From assembly GCA_963805495.1 (NCBI GenBank), contig CAWDUQ010000004.1, positions 62,001-126,000 on the forward strand: a DNA stretch of 64,000 nt. Direction: 5' to 3'. The position numbers and the translations under genes were made by a program. Position 1 is the first letter of the stretch. Each line of letters begins with the position of its first letter. The notes beneath the pieces were generated by a model. It saw nothing but the letters and a program-made list of their open reading frames with translations. It had not been told where the DNA came from and made no database searches. This stretch comes from DAHUXD01 sp963805495. Lineage in GTDB: Bacteria > Acidobacteriota > Thermoanaerobaculia > UBA5066 > Gp7-AA6. This document shows positions 17,267 to 26,763 of the stretch, piece after piece.

Positions 17267-18673
17267 TCAGGCGCCCGGCGCCGTGGCCCGCGCAGAGGCG
17301 AGCCACTTCTGGAAGGCGGCGTCGCCGCGGATGGGCGCGAAGTCGGCGTCTTCGTCGATGAGGTCGAAGCGCCGGAAGCCCCGGGCGACCGCCCGATCGA
17401 GGTCCGCGATCGCTCGCGACGCGTCGCCGGCCCGCGCGGCGTAGCACGCGAGGTTGTAGTACACGAGCGGGTTGTCCGGATCGATCTCGGCGGCGACGGA
17501 GAGCAGCGCCCGGGCGCGCGTGGGGTCGCGCCGGGCAAGCATCTCCTGGGGGAGGTAGAAGGACGTCGCCGCGCGCAGGTTCGCGAGGATGCGCTCGGCC
17601 GAGAGGCGCTCCTCGGGCGTGTCGCTCGCGGCCTTCTTGCGGAGGCCCGGAATCCCGAGCTCGGCCGCGAGAAGCGTCGGCAGCGGCGGATCGGGCTGGG
17701 AAAGCGCGTTGCGGAGCTTCGTGTTGACGGCGCGGAGCGTCGCTTCGTCGCGCGCGTCCCGGCGGCGCGCCTCCTGGAGGGCCGTCCGCACCTCGGGGAG
17801 CCGGGCGAGTTCCTCGGCCTTCTGAGCGTCGCCGTCGACGTCGGCCAGGCCGCGGAAATCCTCGGCGGCGTGCGCATACGCCGCCCACGCCTCGGCCTGC
17901 CGACCCGCCGCCTCGAGCGCCGCCGCGCGGGCCCTGGCCTCAAGCTGGAGCGCCGCGACCTTCTCCGGATCCTTCGGCCGCGTGCCGGCCTTCATCGCCT
18001 GGAGCCCCATCCAGGCGACGGACGCCCGCGCGAGCTCCGGCGGCATCCAGGTGTGCGGGCCTTCGAAGTACGCGATCCGAAAGGTCGCCTTGGCCTTCTC
18101 GAGCTTCTCCTCGAGCGAGCGCATCTCGTAGTAGTTCATGTCGCGGTCGCCGACCGTTCCGTAGTAGGCGAACGGGACCGCCTTGATGGACGCCCGGGCG
18201 TCCTCGAAGCCGGCACCGGCGCCGATCACGCCGGCGATGCGCCCGGGGAGAGCGTAGGCCATGCCGACGGCGGCGCGGCCGCCGCCCGAGAATCCCGTCA
18301 CGTAGACGCGCCTTCCGTCGATCGAGAATCGGCGGACAACGTCGTTCCACATCGCCGTCATCGCGGGGGAGTTCGGGTCGTCCTTCGTGTCGCTCGCCGA
18401 GTTGTAGGAGGACGCCAGGATCCAGCCGAACTCTTCGGCGGCGGGCCGGAAGAGCTCGAGCGGGACGAGCGCCCGGCCGCGTGCGTCGAGCATGTAGAGG
18501 ACCGGCCAGAGCTTCCCGGGAGCGTAGCCCGAGGGCAGGTACAACGCGTAGCTCTGTGCCGGCGTGTCCTTCACGACGACCCGCTCGACCACCTGCCCGG
18601 GCGGAAACGCCGTCGCCGTCCCGGGCGGAGCGGTCTGGAGAAGGGCGGCGAGGCCGAGGATCGCCGGGAGCAC
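17267..18673 (-). CDS. Exported esterase/PHB-depolymerase-like hydrolase with TPR tail
   Basis: A 468-aa protein starting at GTG 18673, six bases past the gapA stop. A signal peptide is visible (LPAILGLAALLQT). The first ~260 residues are an alpha/beta hydrolase with nucleophile Ser129 in the GFSGGG elbow, a likely acid in GTVGDRDMNY, and His in FEGPHTWMPP. This matches esterase D/PHB depolymerase-like enzymes. The C-terminal ~200 residues are helical; a TPR is recognisable in NPLVYYNLACYAARAGD, followed by a second helix pair rich in Asp and Phe. The hydrolase-TPR architecture parallels the protein at 3980-5818. The substrate is unknown. Confidence 0.88.
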   Translation of the reverse strand: MLPAILGLAALLQTAPPGTATAFPPGQVVERVVVKDTPAQSYALYLPSGYAPGKLWPVLYMLDARGRALVPLELFRPAAEEFGWILASSYNSASDTKDDPNSPAMTAMWNDVVRRFSIDGRRVYVTGFSGGGRAAVGMAYALPGRIAGVIGAGAGFEDARASIKAVPFAYYGTVGDRDMNYYEMRSLEEKLEKAKATFRIAYFEGPHTWMPPELARASVAWMGLQAMKAGTRPKDPEKVAALQLEARARAAALEAAGRQAEAWAAYAHAAEDFRGLADVDGDAQKAEELARLPEVRTALQEARRRDARDEATLRAVNTKLRNALSQPDPPLPTLLAAELGIPGLRKKAASDTPEERLSAERILANLRAATSFYLPQEMLARRDPTRARALLSVAAEIDPDNPLVYYNLACYAARAGDASRAIADLDRAVARGFRRFDLIDEDADFAPIRGDAAFQKWLASARATAPGA

Positions 18674-18678
18674 CGGGG

Positions 18679-19682
<1,004 letters not shown>

Positions 19683-19686
<4 letters not shown>

Positions 19687-20699
19687 GACGACTTCTCCAG
19701 GGCGGCGCAGCGCTCGACGAGCTCGACGGCGCGGTGCGCGTATCCGTAGCCCGAGTCGAACCAGGAGAGGGTCTTCGAGACGCGGTCGGTCAGCGTCATC
19801 GTGGCGAGCGAGTCGAACGTCGAGGAGAAGCTCGACCGCGCCACGTCGGACGAGACGATGGGCTCGTCCTCGTACCGGAGCACCGTGCGCCAGCGCCCGG
19901 AGCCGGCGGCGGTGCGCAGGACCTCGTTGATGGCGTCCCGCGTCGCCGGGCGTTCGTGCCAGCAGACGAGGTCCACGACCGAGCCGTTGGAGACGGGAAC
20001 GTTCATCGCATAGCCGGAGAGGCGCCCCCGAAGCTCGGGGATCAGGTCGAGGATCATCGCGGGAGAGCGGGACTCCTGCGGAATGATGTTCTCGGCGGCG
20101 GCCCGGCCGCGGCGCTTGTCCTCGGCCGGAACGTCCGCGAGGCGGTGCGCACTCGTGTAGGAGTGGATCGTCGTGAAGATCGCGCGCCGCACGCCGAAGG
20201 CATCGTGGAGGAGCCGGAGGACCGGCGCCAGGCAGTGCACGGTCGACGAGGCGTTCGAGATCATCCGGTGCGAGGCCGAGAGCGCGTCGTCGTTGAGCCC
20301 CCGCACGATCGTGACGTCGGGCGGCTCGAGTGGCGGCGCGAGCAGGATGACCCGCTTCGCGCCGGCCTGGAGGTGCGCTTCGACATCCGCGCGGCGGCGG
20401 CCGCGGGAGGTCGCCTCGAGGACCGTGTCGACGCCGAGCGCTCCCCAGGCGGGAATCGGGGGCTGCGCCTTGCCGGTGATGAGGGGGATCCGCCGGCCGG
20501 CGCAGTAGAGAAACCCGTCCTTCGCGGAGACCTCGTCGGGGAACCGGCCGAGGAGGGTGTCGAAGCGGAGAAGGTACTCGACGCCCTCCGGCTCGGCGAG
20601 ATCGGCGACCGCCCCGATGCGCAGGTCGTCGCGCCCGTACAGGAGGCGGAAGAGGTTGCGGCCGATCCGCCCGAAGCCGAAGATGCCGACCGTCGTCAC
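19683..20699 (-). CDS. GAPDH-like protein with catalytic Cys replaced by Ser
   Basis: A 338-aa full-length GAPDH paralogue that aligns without gaps to GapA around the active site, but reads SNASSTVHC, so Ser152 replaces the catalytic cysteine. His179 is retained (TTIHSYTSAHR). The phosphate-site segment TGAARAVGK is replaced by SRSPAMILD, the phosphate-binding Arg in MAIRVP becomes Asn (AMNVP), and the C-terminal YDNEWGYSNR becomes FDSGYGYAHR. The Rossmann motif GIFGFGRIGR and ADL aspartate are intact, so NAD binding is plausible while normal catalysis is not. It overlaps gapA by 4 nt and would be made together with it. A regulatory or hetero-oligomeric role is inference. Confidence 0.9.
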
Positions 20700-20879
20700 C
20701 CCCTTTGTCTACCACACCAGGCCGAGGCCGAGGCGTCCCTCGGGCCGATCGCGGATAATCGCGGGCCCGGAGAGGTGCGGAACGAGGATGCGGATGGGTG
20801 TCCTGGGCCCCCGCAGGGGCAGCCCGGACGTTCTGAAGTTTGGGAGCGGACCGCCCTTTCTGTATCCTCCGCGGCAGCC

Positions 20880-22028
20880 TTGATTGCACTCCTGCTCGCG
20901 GCGGCTCTTCTGGTCCCGACGGCGACCTCGCCGCGCGCGCGCGATCTCGGCGTGCCGTTCGACGGCACTCCCGGGCCGCTCAACGCGATCACCGACGTCC
21001 GGGGCGTCGCGGTCGGGCAGAGCACGATCATCCGGGGCGAGGGCCCGCTCCAGGTCGGCAAGGGCCCGGTCCGCACGGGCGTGACGGCCGTCGTGCCCCG
21101 CGGGCGCGCGTCGCTCGACGATCCCGTCTTCGCCGGCTGGTTCGCGTTGAACGGCGCCGGCGAGATGACCGGCACGACCTGGGTCGAGGAGTCGGGCTTT
21201 CTCGAAGGGCCCGTGATGATCACCAACACGCACTCGGTCGGCGCGGTGCACCAGGGCACGATCGCCTGGCGGGTCAAGCAGGGAGGCCCCGACGCGACCG
21301 GCTACTTCTGGTCGAACCCGGTCGTGGCGGAGACGTGGGACGGGGAGCTCAACGACATCAACGGCTTTCACGTCAAGGAGGCGAACGTCTTCGAGGCGCT
21401 CGACGCCATGCAGGGCGGACCCGTTGCGGAGGGAAGCGTCGGCGGCGGCACCGGGATGATCTGCAACGGCTTCAAGGGCGGCATCGGCACCTCGTCCCGC
21501 ATCCTGGCGGCCTCCGCCGGCGGCTACACCGTCGGCGCCCTCGTCCAGTGCAACTACGGCCGCAAGCAGAACCTGTTGATCGCCGGGGTCCCGGTGGGAC
21601 GCGAGATCGCCGGGCCCGGCTCCCGCGACGAGGACGGCGGCTCGATCATCGTGGTGCTCGCGACCGACGCGCCGCTCCTGCCGCACCAGTTGAAGCGCAT
21701 GGCGCGCCGGGTCGGCCTCGGACTCGCCCGCGACGGGTCGATCGCCTCCAACGGCTCGGGAGACATCTTCATCGCGTTCTCGACCGCCAATCCCGGCGCC
21801 GCGTCGCCGAAGGGCACGGTCGCGTTGACGGCGCTCCCCAACGACCGCATGGACCCGCTCTTCGCGGCCGCCGTGCAGTCCGTCGAGGAGGCGGTGATCA
21901 ACGCCATGGTCGCCGCCCGGACGATGACCGGCGCCGACGGCCTGACCGTTCGGGCGCTGCCGCACGACGAGCTCCAGCGGATCCTGAAGAAGTACAACCG
22001 GCTGGTGGCGCCGGTCAGCGGCCGCTGA
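20880..22028 (+). CDS. Exported P1-family (DmpA/S58-like) aminopeptidase
   Basis: A 382-aa protein. TTG 20880 is the best-placed start because a signal-like segment (ALLLAAALLVPTATSPRA) follows directly; no clear Shine-Dalgarno site or ATG is available. The body is typical of the DmpA/P1 family: FDGTPGPLNAITDVRGVAVGQ, GWFALNGAGEMTG, MITNTHSVGAV and GSVGGGTGMICNGFKGG. The autoprocessing nucleophile would be Ser293 in SNGSGDIFIAF. Members are N-terminal nucleophile hydrolases that cut themselves at Gly-Ser and then release N-terminal residues from peptides or D-/beta-aminoacyl compounds. Its end overlaps the convergent alpha/beta hydrolase gene by 14 bp. Confidence 0.9.
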   Translation: MIALLLAAALLVPTATSPRARDLGVPFDGTPGPLNAITDVRGVAVGQSTIIRGEGPLQVGKGPVRTGVTAVVPRGRASLDDPVFAGWFALNGAGEMTGTTWVEESGFLEGPVMITNTHSVGAVHQGTIAWRVKQGGPDATGYFWSNPVVAETWDGELNDINGFHVKEANVFEALDAMQGGPVAEGSVGGGTGMICNGFKGGIGTSSRILAASAGGYTVGALVQCNYGRKQNLLIAGVPVGREIAGPGSRDEDGGSIIVVLATDAPLLPHQLKRMARRVGLGLARDGSIASNGSGDIFIAFSTANPGAASPKGTVALTALPNDRMDPLFAAAVQSVEEAVINAMVAARTMTGADGLTVRALPHDELQRILKKYNRLVAPVSGR

Positions 22029-22845
22029 CGCCGGCGGCCGCGCTCGCGGCCAGAAAATCGCCGACCGCGCTCCAGTAGGCCTCGCCGCCCGCCGTGTACG
22101 TGTCGTTGTGGTGCGCGCCCGGGATGACGAAGAGCGTCTTGGGCTCGGGCGCGAGCGCATGCAGGCGGCGTCCCTGCTCGGGCGGCACGATCTCGTCGCG
22201 CTCGGCCACGAGAAAGAGCTTGGGAGCCGCGATCGCCGGGACCCGGCTGGCGTTGTCGAAACGGCTGCGGATGAGGAAGGCCGGAACCCAGGGATAGTGC
22301 CGCCTCGCCATGTCGCGGATCGAGAGGAACGGGGTTTCGAGGATGACCGCGCCGGCCGGCGCCTCGGACGCGAGCCGCGCGGCGACCGCGGAGCCCAGCG
22401 ACTCGCCGAAGAGAACGATCCGGTCGGGCGGGAAGCCGCGCTCCCTCGCCGCCCGGTAAACCGCGCGTGCGTCGCGGTCGAGGCCGTCCTCGGAGGGGGA
22501 GCCGGTCGAGCGTCCGTAGCCCCGGTAGTCGACGAGGAAGACGTCGAGGCCGAAGCGCTCGTTGAGGATTCGGGCGCGGTCGAGCCGGTCCGCGGCGTTG
22601 CCGGCGTTCCCGTGAAAGAAGAGGACCGCGCGGTCGCCGGAGCCGTGGATCCACCAGCCGGCGAGCGTTTCGCCGTCGGCAGTCGGAAGGGCGAGCTCGT
22701 CCGCACGCAGGCCGTGCGCCTCCGGTGACGACGCCAGGTCCCGCACCGGGAAGTAGAGGAGCGAGTTCTCGAAGCGCATGCCGACCGCGAGAATACCGAT
22801 GACGGCCGCCGCAAGCACGGCCGGCCGCCTCCACGGAATCGCCAC
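22015..22845 (-). CDS. Membrane-anchored alpha/beta hydrolase (Bem46/ABHD-like)
   Basis: A 276-aa protein; GTG 22845 is preferred because the N-terminal helix (PAVLAAAVIGILAVG) anchors the protein, although GGGAGG lies unusually close to it. The core has the oxyanion motif FFHGNAGN, DYRGYGRSTGSPSE, nucleophile Ser149 in GESLGS, acid Asp in AERDEIVPP and His in GAHHNDTY. This set and the LLYFPVRDL prefix match the Bem46/YfhR/ABHD13 serine hydrolases. Substrates of that group are mostly unassigned (esters, lipids or peptides). The gene is convergent with and overlaps the P1 peptidase gene by 14 bp, and is divergent from the DinB-like gene. Confidence 0.9.
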   Translation of the reverse strand: MAIPWRRPAVLAAAVIGILAVGMRFENSLLYFPVRDLASSPEAHGLRADELALPTADGETLAGWWIHGSGDRAVLFFHGNAGNAADRLDRARILNERFGLDVFLVDYRGYGRSTGSPSEDGLDRDARAVYRAARERGFPPDRIVLFGESLGSAVAARLASEAPAGAVILETPFLSIRDMARRHYPWVPAFLIRSRFDNASRVPAIAAPKLFLVAERDEIVPPEQGRRLHALAPEPKTLFVIPGAHHNDTYTAGGEAYWSAVGDFLAASAAAGVSGR

Positions 22846-22886
22846 GCCTCCCGTATACTCTCCCGCCGACGAGATCAGGAGGCCCC

Positions 22887-23468
22887 ATGAACAAGCTCCT
22901 CGCCCCCGCGGTTCTCCTCGTGCTGTCCGCCGCGGCCGCCTCGGCCCAGGCCCCGACGACGACGAGCACCCAGGTGTCTTCGCCGCCGGCAATGTCCGCG
23001 GCGGCCTCCGGCTTTCTCGGCGATTACGTCGCCGAGGTCGATTCCGTCGGACAGAAGCTGATCGACCTCGCGGAGGCCGTTCCGGCCGACAAGTACACGT
23101 GGCGCCCGGCCCCCGGCGTGCGCTCGATCGGCGAGGTCTTCATGCACGTCGTCGTCAGCGACTCGATGCTTCCGAGCTTCCTCGGCATGAAGCGGATGGA
23201 TGGCGTCACGCGCGACAGCGAGAAGACCGTGACCGACAAGTCGGCGATCGTGCCCCTCCTCAAGAAGGCCGTCGCGAACGCGCGCGCCGCGGGAAGCATC
23301 GTGACGCCGTCGGACCTCGACAAGAAGGTCAAGACCTTCGGGGACAACGAGCTGACCGAGCGGCAGGTGCTCGCGCGCATCCTGTACCACATGCACGAGC
23401 ACCTCGGTCAGTCGATCGCCTACGCGCGATCGAATGGCATCGTCCCGCCGTGGTCGAAGGCCGGCTAG
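22887..23468 (+). CDS. Exported DinB-family protein
   Basis: A 193-aa protein with a clear signal peptide (LAPAVLLVLSAAAASA, cleavage after AQA). It is followed by a four-helix DinB fold with the expected metal-binding triad: a His in VFMHVVVSD and two in YHMHEHLGQ. The RSIGEVFMH and LGQSIAYAR motifs are typical of the DinB-like group, most of whose members are cytoplasmic thiol transferases or damage-inducible proteins. An exported version is less usual, although it is fairly common in Acidobacteria-like genomes by my recollection. The ATG is preceded by AGGAGG. Confidence 0.88.
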   Translation: MNKLLAPAVLLVLSAAAASAQAPTTTSTQVSSPPAMSAAASGFLGDYVAEVDSVGQKLIDLAEAVPADKYTWRPAPGVRSIGEVFMHVVVSDSMLPSFLGMKRMDGVTRDSEKTVTDKSAIVPLLKKAVANARAAGSIVTPSDLDKKVKTFGDNELTERQVLARILYHMHEHLGQSIAYARSNGIVPPWSKAG

Positions 23469-23483
23469 GGACGCTCGCGCGGC

Positions 23484-23933
23484 GTGGCGAAGCCCCCGGT
23501 CGCCTCGGCGACGCTGCTCGCCGTCGAAACGGCGGCGTTTGCCGTCGTCCTCTACTACTGGCTCCCGCTCTACCGGCGGCTGCTGGCCGGGCCGGGCGGC
23601 GACCGCCCCGGCGAGTACATCATCTACAAGCTCCTGGCGGCCGTCGTGGTGATGCAGGCGTGCTACTGGACGCGCCGGCGCCTGACGGGGGGGACCGCGA
23701 CTGCGCCGCATGGCGAGCTCGTGGGGCACGCGCTGCTCTTCGTCAGCCGGCTCGCCTTCGTCTTCGTCGGGAGCTCGTTCGGCCTTTTCATCGTCCGCCT
23801 GGGGGACACGCGTCCGAGCCCGCTCGGCATCGCGATTTCGATCTGGGCGCTCTTCGCGATCTTCTGCTTCGTGTTCGAGCTCGAACAGATGGCCCGCCCG
23901 CGTCTCGACCGCCCCCCGGGGGCGGTGAGATGA
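23484..23933 (+). CDS. Four-helix membrane protein, unknown
   Basis: A 149-aa protein starting at GTG 23484, fifteen bases after the DinB-like gene. Four hydrophobic segments are visible: about residues 7-28, 45-62, 78-104 and 112-132, with a basic loop (TRRRLTGG) after the second. No catalytic or transport motif is evident and I do not recognise the family. Its stop overlaps the following gene by 4 nt (ATGA), and the three genes from 22887 to 24847 look like one operon. A function cannot be suggested from sequence. Confidence 0.8.
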   Translation: MAKPPVASATLLAVETAAFAVVLYYWLPLYRRLLAGPGGDRPGEYIIYKLLAAVVVMQACYWTRRRLTGGTATAPHGELVGHALLFVSRLAFVFVGSSFGLFIVRLGDTRPSPLGIAISIWALFAIFCFVFELEQMARPRLDRPPGAVR

Positions 23934-24847
23934 CACGCGGACGGTTGCCCCTCGTCCTTCTGACCGCGGTTTTGTTCGCCGGCCTGGCCGGCGCCGGGGC
24001 CGCACCGGAGACCGCCATGCCGCGCGTCGACCTCAACCATGTGTACCGGGTTCTCGACCGGGACACATTTTCGGCCGTCGATCACTCCGAATTCCTCCGC
24101 GCGGAGTTCGCCCAGTTCGAGCGGCGCACGACGAAGTCGGGCGACGACTCCTGGACCGGGCTCTACTTCTACGGCGAAAGCACCTACTTCGAGTTTCTGG
24201 CCGCGGATCCCGCGCGCCGGCGCCCGGTGGGGCAGAGCGGCGTGGCCTTCGGCGTCGAGGAGGCGGGTGCGAGCGCGGCGGTTCGCAAGGCGCTCGAGGC
24301 GCTCGGCGCCGGCAAGGTCCGCAGCCTCGAGCGGCCGCGCGAGACCGCGGGCCGGACGGTCCCCTGGTTCCGGATGACGGGCTTCGAGCCGACCGACCCG
24401 ATCCTGGTGTCCTGGGTCATGGAATATTCGCCGAAGTTCCTGAAAGAGTGGCACCCGGAGCTGCGCCCGGCGCTGTCCGGGATCTCGCGACGCTCCGTTC
24501 TCGAGCGCTATCAGGCGAAGGCGGCGCTGACCTCGCCCGTGAAAGACCCGCTCCTGAAGGACGTGACCGGCGTGCGCCTGGCCCTTCCGCCCGAGCGCGC
24601 GCAGGCGTTCGGCCGCGAGCTCGCGGCGCTCGGCTTCCGCGGCGAGCCGAAGGACACGGGAGTTTCCTGGACCGGCCCGGGCGTGCGGATCGACGTCGTT
24701 CCGGCCACCCCGAACGGCGCGCACGGCATCGTGCGGCTCGAGATGTCGCTGACCCGGCAGCCCGCGGAGCCCAGGTCGATCGAGCTCGGGACAGGCGCCC
24801 GGCTCGACCTGCACACGGACGGCACCGCCGCGCTCGCCTTCTTTTAG
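23930..24847 (+). CDS. Exported DUF5829-like protein
   Basis: A 305-aa protein with a signal peptide (LPLVLLTAVLFAGLAGAGA). The mature start VDLNHVYRVLDRDTFSAVD and the SGDDSWTGLYFYGESTYFEFLA segment resemble the family I know as DUF5829, which has a glyoxalase-like (VOC) build. The LNHVY at the start and YFYGESTYFEF in the middle would supply paired beta-alpha-beta modules, and a second module may occupy residues 215-300. No experimental function is known to me. The ATG overlaps the preceding membrane protein stop, so coupled translation is likely. The gene is followed by an ABC transporter starting 38 bp downstream. Confidence 0.7.
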   Translation: MTRGRLPLVLLTAVLFAGLAGAGAAPETAMPRVDLNHVYRVLDRDTFSAVDHSEFLRAEFAQFERRTTKSGDDSWTGLYFYGESTYFEFLAADPARRRPVGQSGVAFGVEEAGASAAVRKALEALGAGKVRSLERPRETAGRTVPWFRMTGFEPTDPILVSWVMEYSPKFLKEWHPELRPALSGISRRSVLERYQAKAALTSPVKDPLLKDVTGVRLALPPERAQAFGRELAALGFRGEPKDTGVSWTGPGVRIDVVPATPNGAHGIVRLEMSLTRQPAEPRSIELGTGARLDLHTDGTAALAFF

Positions 24848-24884
24848 CCCGAACTTCCGGGTCCAGCTTTCGTTCTTGTTTTCG

Positions 24885-25910
24885 ATGGCACAGGCTCCCA
24901 TCGAGGCCCACGGCCTCTCGAAGGTCTATGCGACGCGGTTCGGGTCGCGCCGGATCACCGCGCTCGACGGCCTCGACCTTCGGGTCGAAGCGGGCCAAGT
25001 CTTTGGCCTGCTTGGGCCAAACGGGGCGGGCAAGACGACGACCGTGAAGATCCTGCTCGGCCTGACCCACCCGACGAAGGGCGAGGCGAGCCTGATGGGC
25101 CTGCCCGCCGCGGACCCGGAGAGCCGCCGGCGAGTGGGTTATCTGCCGGAGGGCCACCGGTTCCCGGGCTACCTCACGGCCCGCCAGACGCTGTCGACTT
25201 TCGGCCGCATGTCGGGTCTCGACTCCGCGGCGATCCGCGAGCGCGCGCCCCGGCTTCTCGAGCGGGTGGGCCTGTCGCAGTGGGCCGACGTCCGGGTCAA
25301 GAAGTTCTCGAAGGGAATGACGCAACGGCTGGGGCTCGCGTCGGCCCTCGTCTCTGACCCGCAGGTCCTCCTTCTCGACGAGCCGACCGACGGCGTCGAC
25401 CCGGTCGGCCGCCGGGAGATCCGCGATCTCCTTCAGGAGGAGGCGAAGCGGGGCAAGACGATCCTGCTCAATTCGCACCTGCTCTCGGAGATCGAGCGCA
25501 CCTGCGACCGGGTCGCCGTGCTGCGCGCGGGCCGGGTGGCGGCCGCCGGGAGAATCGAGGACCTGACCGCCGCTGGCTCGCGATACCGGCTCGTCGCGAC
25601 GGGAGTCGATGAAGCGCTCGTCGAGGCCTTCCGCGACACGGGCGCCTCGGTCGAGCGGGTCAACGGCCACTTCGATCTCACGACCCGCGACCTCGATCAC
25701 GTCAACGCCCTCGTGGACCGGTTGCGGGCCGCCGGCGGCCGGCTGCAGGAGCTGACACCCGTGCGCTCGAGCCTCGAGGACGTCTTCGTCGACCTCGTGC
25801 GGGAAGGCGGCTCCACTCCGGGAGTAGGGGCGGCCCTTGCGGCCGCCCTGCCGAGCCGGGCGGGGACGAGCCCCGCCCCTACGGTGCCAGGCGAACGAGG
25901 TGACGGATGA
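24885..25910 (+). CDS. ABC-2 type transporter ATP-binding protein
   Basis: A 341-aa ATPase with Walker A at GPNGAGKTT (Lys50), a Q-loop near GYLPEG, signature FSKGMTQRLG (about 141-150), Walker B VLLLDEP (Asp165, Glu166) and the switch His in LNSHLLSE. The C-terminal domain ends VFVDLVREGG, the usual end of this family. About thirty further residues follow, encoded mostly by repeat B, giving a Gly/Ala/Pro-rich tail. It powers an exporter together with the permease encoded next; their genes overlap by 4 nt. ATG 24885 or TTG 24876 could be the start; neither has a strong ribosome site. Confidence 0.95.
   Translation: MAQAPIEAHGLSKVYATRFGSRRITALDGLDLRVEAGQVFGLLGPNGAGKTTTVKILLGLTHPTKGEASLMGLPAADPESRRRVGYLPEGHRFPGYLTARQTLSTFGRMSGLDSAAIRERAPRLLERVGLSQWADVRVKKFSKGMTQRLGLASALVSDPQVLLLDEPTDGVDPVGRREIRDLLQEEAKRGKTILLNSHLLSEIERTCDRVAVLRAGRVAAAGRIEDLTAAGSRYRLVATGVDEALVEAFRDTGASVERVNGHFDLTTRDLDHVNALVDRLRAAGGRLQELTPVRSSLEDVFVDLVREGGSTPGVGAALAAALPSRAGTSPAPTVPGERGDG
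25824..25882. repeat. Paired-hairpin (REP/BIME-like) repeat, copy B, inside a coding region
   Basis: GTAGGGGCGGCCCTTGCGG begins a left hairpin, and GGGCGGGGACGAGCCCCGCCCCTAC-type sequence closes the right one, separated by only about 10 bp. The element is the compact form of copies A and C. It lies in frame within the last codons of the ABC ATPase gene and contributes roughly residues 314-333 of that protein. Confidence 0.85.
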
Positions 25911-26761
25911 GGGCCTTCGCCGCGAGCGTCCAGGAAGTTTTCCGCGAGGCGGCCGCGCGCTGGACTCTGATCGCGTACTTCACGCTGTCGTCGCTCTTCA
26001 TCCTGATCTTCGCGGCGGCCGTCAACCTCGACATCGTCGACGGTGCGCTCGCCGGCGCGAAGCTCTTCGGGCAGTCGGTCGACCTCGGCGACCGGACGGT
26101 CGAGATCGACAAGATCGTGCTCGGCTTCGAATCCGGTTTCTCGGGCGTTCTCTACCTCGTCGGCACGTTCCTCGCGCTCTTCGCGACGGCGCACCTGGTG
26201 CCGCGCCTCCAGGAGAAGGGCACGGTCGATCTCTACCTCTCCCGCCCGATCGGGCGCGTTCCGCTCCTGCTTTCGCGCTATGCGGGCGGGCTGCTGCTCG
26301 CCGGCGCCAACGTGCTCTACCTCATCGGCTCGATGTGGCTGATCGTGGTGTGGAAGACCCGCGTCTTCCACCCCCGCTTCCTGCTTTCGGGCGCCGTCAT
26401 CCTGTTCACGATCGCGACGCTCATGGCCTTCGCGTTCCTCGTGGGCGTGATCACGTCCTCGACCGGAGTCGCGCTCATGGCGACGTACGCCGTGTTCTTC
26501 TTCGCCGCGATCCTGTCGGCCCACGACCGGATCTCGGCGGCGGTCTCGACGGAGTTCGCGGCCCGGGTGGTCGACGGGCTCTACTGGGTGCTTCCCAAGA
26601 CGGCCCAGCTGGGACAGGCGGCCGTGGCGCTCGTCGCGGGAAAGGAGGCGCCCGAGCGCCTGGCCGACATCAACCATTTCGCCGTCTACGGCTCGACGGC
26701 CCTCTTCGGCCTGGCCGCGCTCGGCCTCGCCTCGTGGCTCTTTTCGAGAAAGGACTTCTGA
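25907..26761 (+). CDS. ABC-2 type transporter permease
   Basis: A 284-aa membrane protein with six hydrophobic segments: about residues 20-38, 75-100, 118-140, 150-172, 180-202 and 255-278. An exposed loop follows the first (NLDIVDGALAGAKLFGQ). The layout of an N-terminal helix, a periplasmic domain, then a helical bundle with LYLSRPIGRVPLLLSRY matches ABC-2 permeases of the NosY/copper-processing type. It forms the membrane part of an exporter with the upstream ATPase; the substrate is unknown. The ATG overlaps the ATPase stop by 4 nt. No dedicated periplasmic partner is adjacent. Confidence 0.92.
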   Translation: MRAFAASVQEVFREAAARWTLIAYFTLSSLFILIFAAAVNLDIVDGALAGAKLFGQSVDLGDRTVEIDKIVLGFESGFSGVLYLVGTFLALFATAHLVPRLQEKGTVDLYLSRPIGRVPLLLSRYAGGLLLAGANVLYLIGSMWLIVVWKTRVFHPRFLLSGAVILFTIATLMAFAFLVGVITSSTGVALMATYAVFFFAAILSAHDRISAAVSTEFAARVVDGLYWVLPKTAQLGQAAVALVAGKEAPERLADINHFAVYGSTALFGLAALGLASWLFSRKDF

Positions 26762-26763
26762 CC

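Noticed and set aside
15289..17943. A single long minus-strand frame covering the PLP decarboxylase and sequence beyond it, read as a fusion protein
   Set aside because: A well-placed ATG at 16659 overlaps the stop of the membrane protein gene, and upstream codons are out-of-frame shadow of that gene and the esterase.
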